This document shows positions 1 through 9,725 of a DNA stretch of 64,000 nucleotides, in pieces (position 1 is the first letter of the stretch; each line of letters opens with the position of its first letter). The stretch comes from an uncultured Burkholderiales bacterium. GTDB taxonomy: Bacteria; Pseudomonadota; Gammaproteobacteria; Burkholderiales; Burkholderiaceae_C. Under the pieces are notes generated by a model, which saw nothing but the letters and a program-made list of their open reading frames with translations, was not told the origin of the DNA and ran no database searches. Location: positions 1-64,000 of the forward strand of contig CALTTG010000011.1 of assembly GCA_943908475.1 (NCBI GenBank), given 5' to 3'. Made by a program: the position numbers and the translations under genes.

Positions 1-50
1 CCCCCCCACCCGTGGCGAGCCGGCGAGGGCATCGCACTGCCTTAAACTCC

Positions 51-842
51 ATGTTTTCTCAGCGTCTGCCGTCCATGTCTGCTGCCTCTGCATCCGGGAA
101 CCCGTCGGCCTTGTTCGACCTCAAAAGTGCCTCGCTCACGCTGGTGTCCTTTGTGCTGCGAACCGGCAACATCCCGGCCCTGGCCAAGGCCATGGAAGAG
201 CGCTTCGGCGACACGCCCGATTTTTTCAGCCATGACCCGGTGGTGATCGACCTCACGCCCATGGGCAGCCTGAGCATCGCGCTCGACTTCCCGGCCCTGA
301 TCGACCTGCTCCAGCGCTTCAAGCTCAAGCCCGTGGCCGTGCGTGGCGGCAGCAGCGCCCAGCTGGCCGCCGCCCAAGCGGTGGGACTGGGTGAGGCACC
401 TGACAGCCAGGCCACCGCCGCCCGCGTGGAAACCGTGGTCAAAGAGGTGGTGCGAGAGGTCATCCGCGAAGTGCCGGTTCAGGTGCCCGTCGAGGTGCCC
501 GTGGCGGCCACCACCCTGATCATCGACAAACCACTGCGCTCGGGGCAACAGGTGTACGCCAAAGGGGGCGACCTCATCGTGATGGCCGCCGTCAACAATG
601 GGGCCGAGGTCATCGCCGATGGCTCCATCCACATCTATGCGCCCCTGCGAGGCAAAGCCATTGCAGGAGCCAAAGGCAACACCCAGGCCCGCATCATCGC
701 CATGAGCCTGGCGCCCGAACTCATCTCGATTGCCGGCACCTACCGCACCACCGAAAACCCGCTGCCCCCTGAGGTGGCCGGCAAGCCCGCCCAAGTGCGG
801 CTGGACGGTGAGCGACTGGTGTTCGAACCCATTTCCATCTGA
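51..842 (+). CDS. minC: Septum site-determining protein MinC
   Basis: Inhibitor of FtsZ ring assembly; MinD recruits it to the membrane so that division is blocked away from midcell. About 263 residues from the ATG at 51; an ATG at 75 in the same frame is an equally plausible start, and a GTG at 12 is possible. The N-terminal MinC domain (to about residue 110) is followed by a Val/Glu/Pro-rich linker (about 124-153) and the C-terminal beta-helix domain with the conserved RSGQQVYA and GNTQARI motifs. It is followed 32 bases later by minD and then minE, the usual minCDE operon. Family identity is firm; the exact start is not. Confidence 0.95.
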   Translation: MFSQRLPSMSAASASGNPSALFDLKSASLTLVSFVLRTGNIPALAKAMEERFGDTPDFFSHDPVVIDLTPMGSLSIALDFPALIDLLQRFKLKPVAVRGGSSAQLAAAQAVGLGEAPDSQATAARVETVVKEVVREVIREVPVQVPVEVPVAATTLIIDKPLRSGQQVYAKGGDLIVMAAVNNGAEVIADGSIHIYAPLRGKAIAGAKGNTQARIIAMSLAPELISIAGTYRTTENPLPPEVAGKPAQVRLDGERLVFEPISI

Positions 843-874
843 ACCGTTTTCCATCATTGAAAGGACCGCCATCC

Positions 875-1690
875 ATGGCCAAGATCATCGTGGTGACCTC
901 CGGCAAAGGCGGCGTCGGCAAGACGACCACCAGCGCCAGCTTCGCTTCCGGCCTGGCCCTTCGCGGCCACAAGACTGCTGTCATCGACTTCGACGTGGGC
1001 CTGCGCAACCTCGACCTGATCATGGGTTGCGAGCGTCGCGTGGTCTATGACCTGATCAACGTGATCCACGGCGAAGCCAACCTCAACCAGGCCTTGATCA
1101 AGGACAAGCAGTGCGAAAACCTCTTCGTGCTGGCCGCCTCGCAAACGCGTGACAAAGAAGCGCTGACCCAAGACGGTGTCGAGAAAGTGCTCAAAGACCT
1201 GGGCGAGATGGGCTTCGAGTACATCGTGTGTGACTCGCCGGCCGGCATTGAAACCGGTGCGCTCATGGCCATGCACTTCGCCGACGAAGCCATCGTGGTG
1301 ACCAACCCCGAAGTCTCGTCTGTGCGCGATTCGGACCGCATCCTGGGCATGCTCAACAGCAAGACCAAGCGCGCGCAAGAGGGTGCAGAGCCCATCAAGG
1401 AGCACCTCTTGATCACGCGCTACAACCCCAACCGCGTGGAAGGCGGTCAGATGCTGTCGCTGGAAGACGTGCACGAGATCCTGCGTGTGAAGCTGATCGG
1501 CGTGATCCCGGAATCCGAGACGGTGCTCAATGCGTCGAACCAGGGCATCCCGGCCATTCACATGAAGGGCACCGATGTGGCCGAGGCCTACAGCGATGTG
1601 ATCGACCGGTTCCTGGGCCAGGACAAACCCATGCGCTTCATCGAAGCCGAAAAGCCCGGCTTCTTCAAGCGCCTGTTCGGAGGCAAGTAA
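875..1690 (+). CDS. minD: Septum site-determining protein MinD (membrane ATPase)
   Basis: ParA/MinD-family ATPase that dimerises on the membrane with ATP, recruits MinC and is released by MinE, giving pole-to-pole oscillation. 271 residues. The deviant Walker A motif GKGGVGKTT is at residues 10-18 with both lysines (K11, K16). The C terminus ends in an amphipathic membrane-targeting helix (FFKRLFGGK). The ATG at 875 is chosen over an upstream TTG because the protein then begins [13 protein letters not shown], as in the family, and AAAGGA lies about nine bases before it. Confidence 0.97.
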   Translation: MAKIIVVTSGKGGVGKTTTSASFASGLALRGHKTAVIDFDVGLRNLDLIMGCERRVVYDLINVIHGEANLNQALIKDKQCENLFVLAASQTRDKEALTQDGVEKVLKDLGEMGFEYIVCDSPAGIETGALMAMHFADEAIVVTNPEVSSVRDSDRILGMLNSKTKRAQEGAEPIKEHLLITRYNPNRVEGGQMLSLEDVHEILRVKLIGVIPESETVLNASNQGIPAIHMKGTDVAEAYSDVIDRFLGQDKPMRFIEAEKPGFFKRLFGGK

Positions 1691-1694
1691 GACC

Positions 1695-1955
1695 ATGGGA
1701 TTCCTCTCCTTCTTCCTCGGGGAAAAGAAGCAGACCGCCACGGTGGCCAAGGAGCGCTTGCAGCTCATCTTGGCGCACGAACGCAACGGTCGCAGCCACA
1801 GCCCCAACTACCTGCCCGACCTCCAGCGCGAGTTGGTGGCCGTGATTTCCAAGTACGTGTCCATCAACCCGGACGACATCAAGGTGTCGATGGAGCGCCA
1901 GGGCGACCTGGAGGTGCTGGAGGTCAAAATCGAGTTGCCAGAGGGCAATCGCTGA
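1695..1955 (+). CDS. minE: Cell division topological specificity factor MinE
   Basis: 86-residue protein that stimulates the MinD ATPase and keeps MinC/MinD away from midcell. The N-terminal segment (about residues 3-9, FLSFFLGE) is the membrane-binding part, followed by the anti-MinCD helix around [12 protein letters not shown] and the topological specificity domain. It starts four bases after the minD stop, so the genes are translationally linked. Size and order match the family. Confidence 0.96.
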   Translation: MGFLSFFLGEKKQTATVAKERLQLILAHERNGRSHSPNYLPDLQRELVAVISKYVSINPDDIKVSMERQGDLEVLEVKIELPEGNR

Positions 1956-2033
1956 AACCCTGGCGGTCGCCACACAAAACACGCATGCTGCGGTGCACAA
2001 TAAGGCATCGTTTCCTTCTCGAGGGTGCCCAGC

Positions 2034-2795
2034 ATGCGTTACGTGGTCTTCAACCAGAAAGGTGGCGTGGGCAAGTCCACCATTGCCTGCAACCTGGCCG
2101 CCATCAGTGCCCAGCAAGGCCTGCGAACCTTGCTGATTGACCTGGACACCCAAGGCAACTCATCGCACTACCTGCTCGGTAATCTGCTCACCGAGGACAC
2201 CCCAGGGTCAGCCGATTTCTTCGACCAGACCTTGAAGTTCACGGCGCGGCCCAAAGACACCACCGAATTCCTCACGCCCACCGCGTGGGAGCACCTGTCG
2301 GTCATGGCCGCCAGCCCGGCGCTCGATGAACTGCACGTGAAGCTGGAGAGTCGGCACAAGATCTACAAACTGCGCGAAGCCCTGGAGGCACTTGCCGACG
2401 ACTTCGATCGCATCTACATCGACACGCCCCCAGCGCTGAATTTCTACACGCGCTCCGCCCTGATCGCGGCCCAAGGCTGCCTCATTCCCTTTGATTGCGA
2501 CGATTTCTCGCGACGCGCGCTCTACAGCCTGCTGGAAAGCGTGCAAGAGATTCAAGCCGATCACAACGACGAACTCAAGGTGGCCGGCATCGTGGTCAAC
2601 CAGTTCCAGCCCCGCGCCAGCCTGCCGCAGAAACTCGTGCAAGAGCTCATCGACGAGGGCCTGCCCGTGCTGCAGCCCTACCTGAGCGCATCGGTCAAGG
2701 TCAAGGAATCACACCAGCTGTCCCGCCCCATGGTCCACCTCGACGCCCGGCACAAGCTCACGCAAGAGATGGTCGCGCTGCACGACGCCCTCTGA
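2034..2795 (+). CDS. Orphan ParA-family ATPase
   Basis: 253-residue P-loop ATPase of the ParA/Soj type with a deviant Walker A (KGGVGKST, residues 9-16), a switch region with LIDLDTQGNSS and a Walker B-like YIDTPPALNF. Such proteins position chromosomes, plasmids or protein clusters by ATP-dependent DNA binding. No ParB or parS partner is visible nearby, so the cargo is unknown. The ATG at 2034 is preceded by GAGGG at 2021-2025. It lies 78 bases after minE in the same direction and could be co-transcribed with min. Its last 87 bases overlap the 3' end of glpD on the other strand. Confidence 0.85.
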   Translation: MRYVVFNQKGGVGKSTIACNLAAISAQQGLRTLLIDLDTQGNSSHYLLGNLLTEDTPGSADFFDQTLKFTARPKDTTEFLTPTAWEHLSVMAASPALDELHVKLESRHKIYKLREALEALADDFDRIYIDTPPALNFYTRSALIAAQGCLIPFDCDDFSRRALYSLLESVQEIQADHNDELKVAGIVVNQFQPRASLPQKLVQELIDEGLPVLQPYLSASVKVKESHQLSRPMVHLDARHKLTQEMVALHDAL

Positions 2796-4379
2796 CACGA
2801 GCAGTTCATCGACCAGGTCGGCCACCGCGGCCTGTTGCGAGGGTGACAACTGCAAGCCCAGCTTGGTTCGACGCCACAGCACGTCATCGCCACTGCGGGC
2901 CCACTCGTGCCGAACCAGATGGCGCAGCTCGGCCCGGTACACCCCGGGCACGTCGGTGGGCCCCAAGTCGGCCAAGGATCGGGCCGAGTCCACCAACTGG
3001 TGCAGGTCGGCCCCGTAGGTGCGGGCCCAGCGCTGCAACAAGGCGGCAGGCACCCAGGGGTACTGCGCCTGCAAGCCGGACACAAAGCGCACCATGCCCA
3101 AGTCAGCCCCAGACGGGGGACGTCCTGCACGCTCATTGAGTGCCCCACCGGGCAAGACGGCGCCTTGGGTCCACGGGGCGGTCGATCGCCCCAGCAAGGT
3201 CGACAGGTGGTGCGCGGCCTGCTCGGCCAGCTTCCGATAGGTCGTGATCTTGCCACCCCACACCGTCATGAGGGGCGCGCCATCGGTCGACGTCTCCAAC
3301 ACATAGTCTCGGGTGATGGCCGACGCGTTGTCATTGGCATCCTCCAGCAAGGGGCGCACGCCCGCATAGCTCCAGCACACGTCGGCAGGACGCACCGGGC
3401 GTTTGAAGTAACGGCTGGCCTGCTCGCACAGGTAGTGCAGTTCGTCCTCGCCCATCTGGGCCTGATCGGGCATGGCCGGCACCTCGACATCGGTGGTGCC
3501 GATCAGGGTGAAGCGCTGCTCGTAAGGGATGGCGAACACGATGCGCCCATCAGGCGCCTGAAAAATGTAGGCGTGGTCATGGTCGAACAGGCTGGGCACC
3601 ACGATGTGGCTGCCCTTGACCAGGCGCAGGCTGTGGCGCGTCAAAGGCGCCGAGCCTGAGGGCAAGGCGGCTTGAATGGTCTGCAAGAATTGGCTCGCCC
3701 AAGGCCCCGCCGCGTTCACGAGGGCTCGCGCCCGCACCTGCCGCACCCGCCCGCCCAACCAAGGCGCCGTCTGGAGCAGCGCCGTCCAGCCCTGGTCACT
3801 GCGCACCGCGGACACCACCTTGGTGCGGGTGAGCACCTGAGCGCCATGCCGCTGAGCGTCTTGGGCATTGAGCACCACCAGGCGGGCGTCATCCACCCAG
3901 CCATCGGAATACACAAACCCCTGCGCATAACGCGCTTTCAGCGGCGACCCCAGGGGATGCCCCTGAAGCTTCAAGCCTCGCGAGCTCGGCAGAAACTCCC
4001 GGCTCGCCAAGTGGTCGTACAGGAACAGGCCCAAACGAATCAGCCAGGCCGGACGCATGCTGGGGTCGTGGGGCATCACAAAACGCAGCGGTCGCATGAT
4101 GTGCGGCGCACTGCGCAGCAGCACCTCGCGCTCTTGCAAGGCCTTGCGCACCAGGCCGAATTCGCGGTGCTCCAGGTAACGCAAGCCCCCATGCACGAGT
4201 TTGGTAGACGACGACGACGTGTGGGACGCCAGATCGTCTTTCTCCGCCACGATGACGCGCAGCCCCCGACCGGCCAGGTCGCGGGCAATGCCCACGCCAT
4301 TGATGCCGCCGCCCACCACCAGCACGTCACAATCCAAGGCAGGGTCAAGGTGGGGGGTCGGGTTCACAGCGCGCTCCAT
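2709..4379 (-). CDS. glpD: Glycerol-3-phosphate dehydrogenase (aerobic, FAD-dependent)
   Basis: Membrane-associated flavoenzyme that oxidises sn-glycerol-3-phosphate to dihydroxyacetone phosphate and passes electrons to ubiquinone. 556 residues. The FAD-binding dinucleotide fold DVLVVGGGINGVGIARD is near residue 18, followed by the family motif SSSSTKLVHGGLRYLE. The start at 4379 (MERAVNP) was chosen because a further extension would run through the AT-rich operator region. It is divergent from glpR and glpK, the regulator and kinase of the same pathway. The C-terminal 29 codons are antisense to the end of the ParA gene; the reading frame there still looks like GlpD (SEGVVQRDHLLREL). Confidence 0.95.
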   Translation of the reverse strand: MERAVNPTPHLDPALDCDVLVVGGGINGVGIARDLAGRGLRVIVAEKDDLASHTSSSSTKLVHGGLRYLEHREFGLVRKALQEREVLLRSAPHIMRPLRFVMPHDPSMRPAWLIRLGLFLYDHLASREFLPSSRGLKLQGHPLGSPLKARYAQGFVYSDGWVDDARLVVLNAQDAQRHGAQVLTRTKVVSAVRSDQGWTALLQTAPWLGGRVRQVRARALVNAAGPWASQFLQTIQAALPSGSAPLTRHSLRLVKGSHIVVPSLFDHDHAYIFQAPDGRIVFAIPYEQRFTLIGTTDVEVPAMPDQAQMGEDELHYLCEQASRYFKRPVRPADVCWSYAGVRPLLEDANDNASAITRDYVLETSTDGAPLMTVWGGKITTYRKLAEQAAHHLSTLLGRSTAPWTQGAVLPGGALNERAGRPPSGADLGMVRFVSGLQAQYPWVPAALLQRWARTYGADLHQLVDSARSLADLGPTDVPGVYRAELRHLVRHEWARSGDDVLWRRTKLGLQLSPSQQAAVADLVDELLVSEGVVQRDHLLRELVPGVEVDHGAGQLV

Positions 4380-4383
4380 CGGG

Positions 4384-4441
4384 TTCGTTTCATTTTCATT
4401 GTAGTTCGCTTTGATTCGTTTATGATTGTTTTTGTTCGCTT
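4384..4441. promoter_or_regulatory. Candidate GlpR operator region: four TTCGYTT repeats
   Basis: The 74-base gap between divergent glpD and glpR is strikingly AT-rich for this genome. It contains TTCGTTT or TTCGCTT four times, at 4384, 4405, 4415 and 4435. The spacings of 21, 10 and 20 bases are close to whole helical turns, which fits several repressor protomers on one face of the DNA. DeoR-family GlpR proteins are known to bind TTCG-containing repeats. Binding by the adjacent GlpR is inferred. Confidence 0.65.
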
Positions 4442-4453
4442 GCCATCCCTGCC

Positions 4454-5215
4454 ATGAACCTGACGCCCCGCCAGTCCCAGTTGCTTGAGCTTGTCCGTGC
4501 GGCAGGTACCTTGGGTATCGACCGTCTGGCCGAAGCATTGAATGTGACCTTGCAGACCGTGCGCCGAGACGTGAGCGCACTGGCCGAAGCCCAGCTGGTG
4601 CAGCGCTACCACGGTGGCGTTCGCCTGCCGACGTCGACCACGGAAAACCTGGCCTACCAGCAGCGGCAACACCTCAATGCCGAGGGCAAAGCGCGCCTGG
4701 CCAAGGCGGTGGCGCAAGCCATCCCTGACCACTGCTCACTGCTGATCAACCTCGGCACCACCACCGAGGCGATCGCCCACGAGCTCAGGCACCACCAGGG
4801 TCTGCGGGTCATCACCAACAACCTGCACGTGGCGCGCATCTTGTCGGCCAACCCCCACTGCGAGGTGATCGTGGCGGGAGGCGTGATGCGGGCTCACGAC
4901 CAGGGCATCGTGGGCGAAACCACGGTGGACTTCATCCGGCAGTTTCGGGTCGACATCGGCCTGATCGGCATTTCGGGCATCGAGGCCGATGGCAGCCTGC
5001 GTGATTTCGACCTGCGTGAAGTGAAAGTGGCGCAAGCCCTGATCGAGCACAGCCGCTCGGTGTGGCTGGCGGCCGATCACACCAAGTTCAACCGACCGGC
5101 CATGGTCGAGCTGGCCCGACTGAGCCAGATCGACCGCCTGTTCACCGATGCGCCCCCGCCCGAACCGTTCGGTCAGCTCTTGCTGGACGCCGGCATCGAT
5201 TGCGTGGTGGCCTGA
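4454..5215 (+). CDS. glpR: DeoR-family repressor of glycerol-3-phosphate genes
   Basis: 253-residue regulator with an N-terminal DeoR-type helix-turn-helix ([32 protein letters not shown], residues 5-40) and a C-terminal sugar-phosphate sensor domain ([30 protein letters not shown]). GlpR proteins repress glp genes until glycerol-3-phosphate binds. Its position between divergent glpD and downstream glpK, 32 bases apart, supports this function. It probably also represses its own promoter through the repeats at 4384-4441. Confidence 0.9.
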   Translation: MNLTPRQSQLLELVRAAGTLGIDRLAEALNVTLQTVRRDVSALAEAQLVQRYHGGVRLPTSTTENLAYQQRQHLNAEGKARLAKAVAQAIPDHCSLLINLGTTTEAIAHELRHHQGLRVITNNLHVARILSANPHCEVIVAGGVMRAHDQGIVGETTVDFIRQFRVDIGLIGISGIEADGSLRDFDLREVKVAQALIEHSRSVWLAADHTKFNRPAMVELARLSQIDRLFTDAPPPEPFGQLLLDAGIDCVVA

Positions 5216-5247
5216 CCCCCCCTTTCAACGAATCAAGGAGCCCCTGC

Positions 5248-6753
5248 ATGGCCTACCTGCTGTCCCTGGACCAGGGCACGTCCAGCTCTCGAGCCATCGT
5301 GTTCAATCACCAGAGTGAGCTGGTGGCCATGGCACAACGCGAGTTCACGCAACACTTTCCCCAACCGGGCTGGGTGGAGCACGACGCCGTGGAAGTCTGG
5401 CACAGCCAGCTCGCGGTGGCGCGTGAGGCCCTGGCGCAGGCGGGCATTTCCGCGCGTGACGTGCACGCCATCGGCATCACGAACCAGCGGGAAACCACGG
5501 TGCTGTGGGACCGAGCCACGGGCGAGCCCCTGGGGCCCGCCATCGTCTGGCAAGATCGCCGAGGCGAGGCGCGTTGCCAGGCCCTGCGTGACGCTGGGCA
5601 CGCCCCCCTGATCCGGGACCGAACCGGGCTGGTGGTCGATGCGTACTTTTCCGCCACCAAACTGGCCTGGATGCTGGAGCAGGTGCCCGGCGCCCGGGCG
5701 CGTGCGGAGCGGGGCGAGCTGGCCTTCGGCACCATCGACAGCTGGCTGTTGTGGCAACTCACCGGCGGTCGAGCCGATCGAGGGGCCGTGCACGCCACCG
5801 ACGTGAGCAATGCCTCGCGCACCATGCTGTTCAACATCGACACGCAACAGTGGGACGACGACCTGTTGGCGCTGCTGGACATCCCCCGTGCGTTGCTGCC
5901 CGAAGTGCACGCGTCGGCCCACCGCTTTGGGCAGACCCAGGTCGAACTGCTGGGGGCGTCGGTGACCATCGGCGCGCTGGCGGGCGATCAGCAAAGCGCA
6001 CTGTTTGGCCAGACCTGCTTTCGCCCCGGACTGGTCAAGAACACCTACGGCACCGGCTGTTTCATGCTGATGCACACCGGCACGCAGCGATGCCCTTCGC
6101 AAAATGGTTTGATCACCACCTTGGCGGCGACCCCTGGCCCCGACAAGGCGTATGCGCAAGAGGGCAGCGTGTTCATTGGCGGCGCCGTGGTGCAGTGGCT
6201 GCGGGACGGTCTGCACGCCATCCAGGCCAGTGCCGAGGTGGAACGCCTGGCCTCCAGCGTGCCAGACGCGGGCGGTGTGGTGTTCGTGCCCTCGTTCACC
6301 GGCATGGGGGCGCCCTACTGGAAGCCCCACGCCACCGGGGCCATTTTGGGCCTGACGCGAGGCACCACCGTGGCCCACATTGCGCGGGCCGCCTTGGAGA
6401 GCATCGCCTTTCAAAGTGCGGCCCTGCTGCAGGCCATGTCACAAGACATCGCCGCCAGCGGCGGGGTGCCGGTGTCGGAGTTGCGCGTCGATGGCGGCGC
6501 CTGCCAGAACGACCTGCTGATGCAGTTTCAGGCCGACTTGCTGGGCATTCCCGTCGTGAGGCCTTCGGTGACCGAGACCACGGCCTTGGGGGTGGCCTAC
6601 CTGGCGGGCCTGGCCACTGGCTTGTACAGCGATCCCGCCGAACTGAGCGCCTTGTGGCGGGTGGAGCGCCGTTTCTTGCCCACGTTGGGGCGCGAGCAGG
6701 CACAACAGCGCATGAACCACTGGCACCAGACCGTCACCCGGGTGGTCGGCTGA
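5248..6753 (+). CDS. glpK: Glycerol kinase
   Basis: Phosphorylates glycerol to sn-glycerol-3-phosphate with ATP. 501 residues, normal length for the FGGY kinase family. Visible motifs are the N-terminal phosphate-binding [12 protein letters not shown], the substrate region [11 protein letters not shown], the second phosphate loop KNTYGTGCF and the C-terminal [15 protein letters not shown]. The start at 5248 follows AAGGAG at 5235-5240. Likely an operon with glpR. No glycerol facilitator gene (glpF) is seen in the cluster. Confidence 0.96.
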   Translation: MAYLLSLDQGTSSSRAIVFNHQSELVAMAQREFTQHFPQPGWVEHDAVEVWHSQLAVAREALAQAGISARDVHAIGITNQRETTVLWDRATGEPLGPAIVWQDRRGEARCQALRDAGHAPLIRDRTGLVVDAYFSATKLAWMLEQVPGARARAERGELAFGTIDSWLLWQLTGGRADRGAVHATDVSNASRTMLFNIDTQQWDDDLLALLDIPRALLPEVHASAHRFGQTQVELLGASVTIGALAGDQQSALFGQTCFRPGLVKNTYGTGCFMLMHTGTQRCPSQNGLITTLAATPGPDKAYAQEGSVFIGGAVVQWLRDGLHAIQASAEVERLASSVPDAGGVVFVPSFTGMGAPYWKPHATGAILGLTRGTTVAHIARAALESIAFQSAALLQAMSQDIAASGGVPVSELRVDGGACQNDLLMQFQADLLGIPVVRPSVTETTALGVAYLAGLATGLYSDPAELSALWRVERRFLPTLGREQAQQRMNHWHQTVTRVVG

Positions 6754-6792
6754 GCCAAGCGTTCGGCCAGTCACCGGCGCTCAGTGCGCCGA

Positions 6793-7296
6793 TCAACCGC
6801 CCAGGAAGTCACGCTTGCCGATGTCCACGCCGCCCTGTCGCAGCAGGTTGTAGGCGGTGGTGGCATGGAAGTAGACGTTGGGGATCACGAACGTGGTCAG
6901 GTACTGCTGGCCCGTGAATTCGAGTGTCCGGCTGGGCAATGGCAAGGTGATCACCTTCGCCTCTGACCCGTCAATCTGGTCAGGGGACACGCTGTGCATG
7001 AACGCCAGCGTGCGGGCGATGCGGTCTTGCAGCTGCTCAAACGTGGTCTCGCTGTCGTCAAACTTCGGGTTGTCCACGCCGGCCAGACGTGCCACGCCGC
7101 CTTTGGCCATGTCGCAGGCGATCTGCACCTGGCGGGTCAGCGGGAACATGTCGGGGAACACGCGCGACTGCAGCAGCGCGTTTGGATCGATCTTGCGCGC
7201 CTCACAATGCGCAGCGCCTTTGGCCAGCACGGCCGACAGCGCTTGGAGGGTGTTGCTCAGGCCCGGCACGAGGGCGTTGTACATCGACATGGTCAT
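6793..7296 (-). CDS. DUF1993 family protein
   Basis: 167-residue protein of the DUF1993 family, which is predicted to form a DinB-like four-helix bundle; no biochemical role is established. The family look is seen in the start (SMYNALVPGLSNTLQAL), PLTRQVQIACDMAKGG in the middle and NVYFHATTAYNLLRQGGVDIGKRDFLG at the end, split here by motif. The ATG at 7296 follows AAGGAG with eight bases between. It lies 35 bases downstream of the HDOD gene on the same strand and may be co-transcribed. Confidence 0.8.
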   Translation of the reverse strand: MTMSMYNALVPGLSNTLQALSAVLAKGAAHCEARKIDPNALLQSRVFPDMFPLTRQVQIACDMAKGGVARLAGVDNPKFDDSETTFEQLQDRIARTLAFMHSVSPDQIDGSEAKVITLPLPSRTLEFTGQQYLTTFVIPNVYFHATTAYNLLRQGGVDIGKRDFLGG

Positions 7297-7331
7297 GCGA
7301 AAGTCTCCTTGAGACTCAAGCCTATCCGAAG

Positions 7332-8216
7332 TCACAAGGCGTCGAGCACATCCCGCAATTCATCCTCCCAAGTCACCATGTCTTGTTCGGTCACCAGCAA
7401 CCAGGCCAAAGCATGCTCACCATGGGTCACCCATTCGGTGTCGGGCGGCAGCCCTTCGTGTCGGCGCATGAGTTGCTCGGCCACCAAGCCTGCGGCCACG
7501 AGGTTGATGACGTCGGCATCGATCTGCTCGCCCTGGGTCAGCAAGTCCAAGTCGTGGTGCAGGCGAATGGCGGTGGACACGTGCGGAGACAGCCGCCAGA
7601 ACTTCGCCACCAAGGCCCCCACCACGGCATGGTCGGTGCGATGGTTGGCGTTTTCCGTCGCGATGAAGGGTCGGTCGATGCGGGCATTGGCCTCCACCAA
7701 GGTGCCCGAGTAGCCTTTGAGGCTCTGCAACATGACCGGAAAGCCGACGTGGCAAAACAGACCGTAAGTCTGCGCCACATCCAGCAACATGCCCGGCAGC
7801 GACTTCGACAAGTACGCCATGGCCTGTGAACGTTTGGCGGAACGCTCCCAAAAACGCTGCAAGTGCGGGCTGTTGACTTTGATGGCCTTGGCCGCCAGAA
7901 AGCCACTCATGATGGCGGCACTTTGATCGAGGCCCAAGCGGTTGAGTGCAGCCCCGATGGTCTGAACCGGCTGACCGCTGGCATAAGCTGGACTGTTGGC
8001 CACTTTCATCAGCGTGGCCGACATGGCAACATCCGAAGTGGCGATGCGCGCAACATCCTGAAGGTCGGGTTCGGCCTGAGACAGGGCCTGGCGCAAGCGC
8101 ACCAGAAGTTCCGGGCACGGCGGGATCTGCAAGGTCTGCAATGCGCCGCTGCGACGTGCGAGATCGAGCTCTGCTTGAACGCTGTCGACGCGTCGGTTTG
8201 CCACGGCCTCTGTCAT
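7332..8216 (-). CDS. HDOD domain protein
   Basis: 294-residue protein whose core is an HDOD domain, a degenerate relative of HD phosphohydrolases found in bacterial signalling proteins. Features seen include IPPCPELLVRLRQAL, VAMSATLMKVANSPAY and NRLGLDQSAAIMSGFLAA, followed by a helical segment with DHAVVGALVAKFWRL and a C-terminal stretch with HHDLDLL. HDOD proteins take part in motility or second-messenger regulation in several bacteria, but the role here is unknown. The start at 8216 is preferred over 8243; its ribosome binding site is weak. Confidence 0.8.
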   Translation of the reverse strand: MTEAVANRRVDSVQAELDLARRSGALQTLQIPPCPELLVRLRQALSQAEPDLQDVARIATSDVAMSATLMKVANSPAYASGQPVQTIGAALNRLGLDQSAAIMSGFLAAKAIKVNSPHLQRFWERSAKRSQAMAYLSKSLPGMLLDVAQTYGLFCHVGFPVMLQSLKGYSGTLVEANARIDRPFIATENANHRTDHAVVGALVAKFWRLSPHVSTAIRLHHDLDLLTQGEQIDADVINLVAAGLVAEQLMRRHEGLPPDTEWVTHGEHALAWLLVTEQDMVTWEDELRDVLDAL

Positions 8217-8303
8217 GGGAATGCTCTCAGGATGTCCAACCACTGTTTCGGTATCGACATCCGAGCGCCGAACTTGAGCCGCTGAAACGCGTCGCTGGGC
8301 CCG

Positions 8304-9725
8304 TCAAGCCACCCTGAGCTTGAGCCGCTGCCCTTCGGGCGTCATCGTGAAATTCATCACTTCTCTCGCGGCTTTTCCGTCGGGTGTGCTCAGGTCGGCC
8401 AGGTCGAAATGCGCCAACAGCATGCCCATGCACAACTTCATTTCCACCATGGCCAGGTAGCGACCTGGGCACACGCGGGGGCCGGCGCCAAAGGGAATGG
8501 ACACGCGCTTGACGCTGGCTTGCCCTTGAGAGGCGGCCGTGTCCTCTTCCAGCCAGCGTTCTGGGCAGAACTCGCGAGCCGAAGGGAAAAACCGGTCGCT
8601 GAGGCTGTCGTGTCGCGACACACACCAGATCATGGTGCCCGGCTCGATGGCCACGCCCGAGACCACCTGGGGCTTGAGCGCTTCCATCATCCGGAAAGGT
8701 GCCACGGGCTTGAGGCGCATGGCCTCGTTGATGCAAGCCTCCAGGTAAGGCAACTCGGCCACATGGTCCATGGTGAAGGCCTCCCAAGGGCGCACCACCC
8801 GCCGCGCCTCTTCGGTGGCCTTGCGCAAGGCCTCGGGTTGTCGCCACATCAGGTCCAGCATCCAGGCCATGGTGTTGGCCGTGGTGTCTTCACCGGCCAG
8901 CAACATGGTGAACACATTGCCCGCCACGTCGGCCTCGGTCATGCCACTGTCGGGCTCATCGGCCGCCACGATCATGGCTTCGATCAGGTTGGAGGGCTGG
9001 GCACGCAAGGCGGCATCGGCCGCCAGCCGGGTGCGGGCCCGCGCGATGAAATCGCCGATGGCGGCTTTGACCACCTCGATGCTTTTTTCCAGCACCCGGT
9101 CCTCTTCGGACTTGTAGTAATGCCACAGGGGGAAGACCGCGTTGAGCCGCTTGAACAGCATCGGGAAGATGCGGTCCATGTGGTTCTGCAAGATGTCACC
9201 ATCGGTCTCGATGGTGTTGGTCTCGACCCCGAACGCCAGGCCCGTGATCACATCCACGGTGAACCGCATGAGGTCGGCTTGAAGCTCAATGGCCTGTCCT
9301 TGGCTCGCGGCCTTTTCCCAGCGTCCCTGCAGGCGCTGAGCCACCCGCTTGAGCTGCGGAAAATAGGCCCTCACGTGCGTGGGCGAGAACGCCGCCATCA
9401 CCATCTTGCGCTGTTGCTGCCACTGCGCACCTTCGGCCACGAACAAGCCGGGGGCCAAACTCAACTCGCCCACGATGCGCGCCAAACCCGAGGGGCGGCG
9501 AAACCCATCCGGTCGATCTCGCATGGCCTGGGCAATGGCCTCGTGGTCAGACACCACCAGCACCTCGCGCGGGCCCAGCCGCATGCGGAAGGCCGGGCCA
9601 TACTGCTCGGCCCACCGTTCGATGTCGGCATGAATGCGCGAGCGGTCCAGCTGCAGGGCATTGCCCACGATCGGCCAGGCGCGCGGTCCAGGCAGGTCTT
9701 TGAGTTGGCGGATCACAGCGGTCAT
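8304..9725 (-). CDS. Cytochrome P450
   Basis: 473-residue haem monooxygenase. The oxygen-binding I-helix motif AGEDTT is at about 277-282, the K-helix ExxR (EAMR) at about 334-337, and the haem-ligand loop FGAGPRVCPGR has its cysteine at about 419. No signal peptide or N-terminal membrane anchor is apparent, so it is probably soluble. The sequence resembles the CYP102/CYP4-like fatty-acid group more than CYP101-type enzymes, but substrate cannot be read from sequence and no ferredoxin or reductase gene is adjacent. The ATG at 9725 is preferred over an upstream TTG at 9743. Confidence 0.9.
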   Translation of the reverse strand: MTAVIRQLKDLPGPRAWPIVGNALQLDRSRIHADIERWAEQYGPAFRMRLGPREVLVVSDHEAIAQAMRDRPDGFRRPSGLARIVGELSLAPGLFVAEGAQWQQQRKMVMAAFSPTHVRAYFPQLKRVAQRLQGRWEKAASQGQAIELQADLMRFTVDVITGLAFGVETNTIETDGDILQNHMDRIFPMLFKRLNAVFPLWHYYKSEEDRVLEKSIEVVKAAIGDFIARARTRLAADAALRAQPSNLIEAMIVAADEPDSGMTEADVAGNVFTMLLAGEDTTANTMAWMLDLMWRQPEALRKATEEARRVVRPWEAFTMDHVAELPYLEACINEAMRLKPVAPFRMMEALKPQVVSGVAIEPGTMIWCVSRHDSLSDRFFPSAREFCPERWLEEDTAASQGQASVKRVSIPFGAGPRVCPGRYLAMVEMKLCMGMLLAHFDLADLSTPDGKAAREVMNFTMTPEGQRLKLRVA

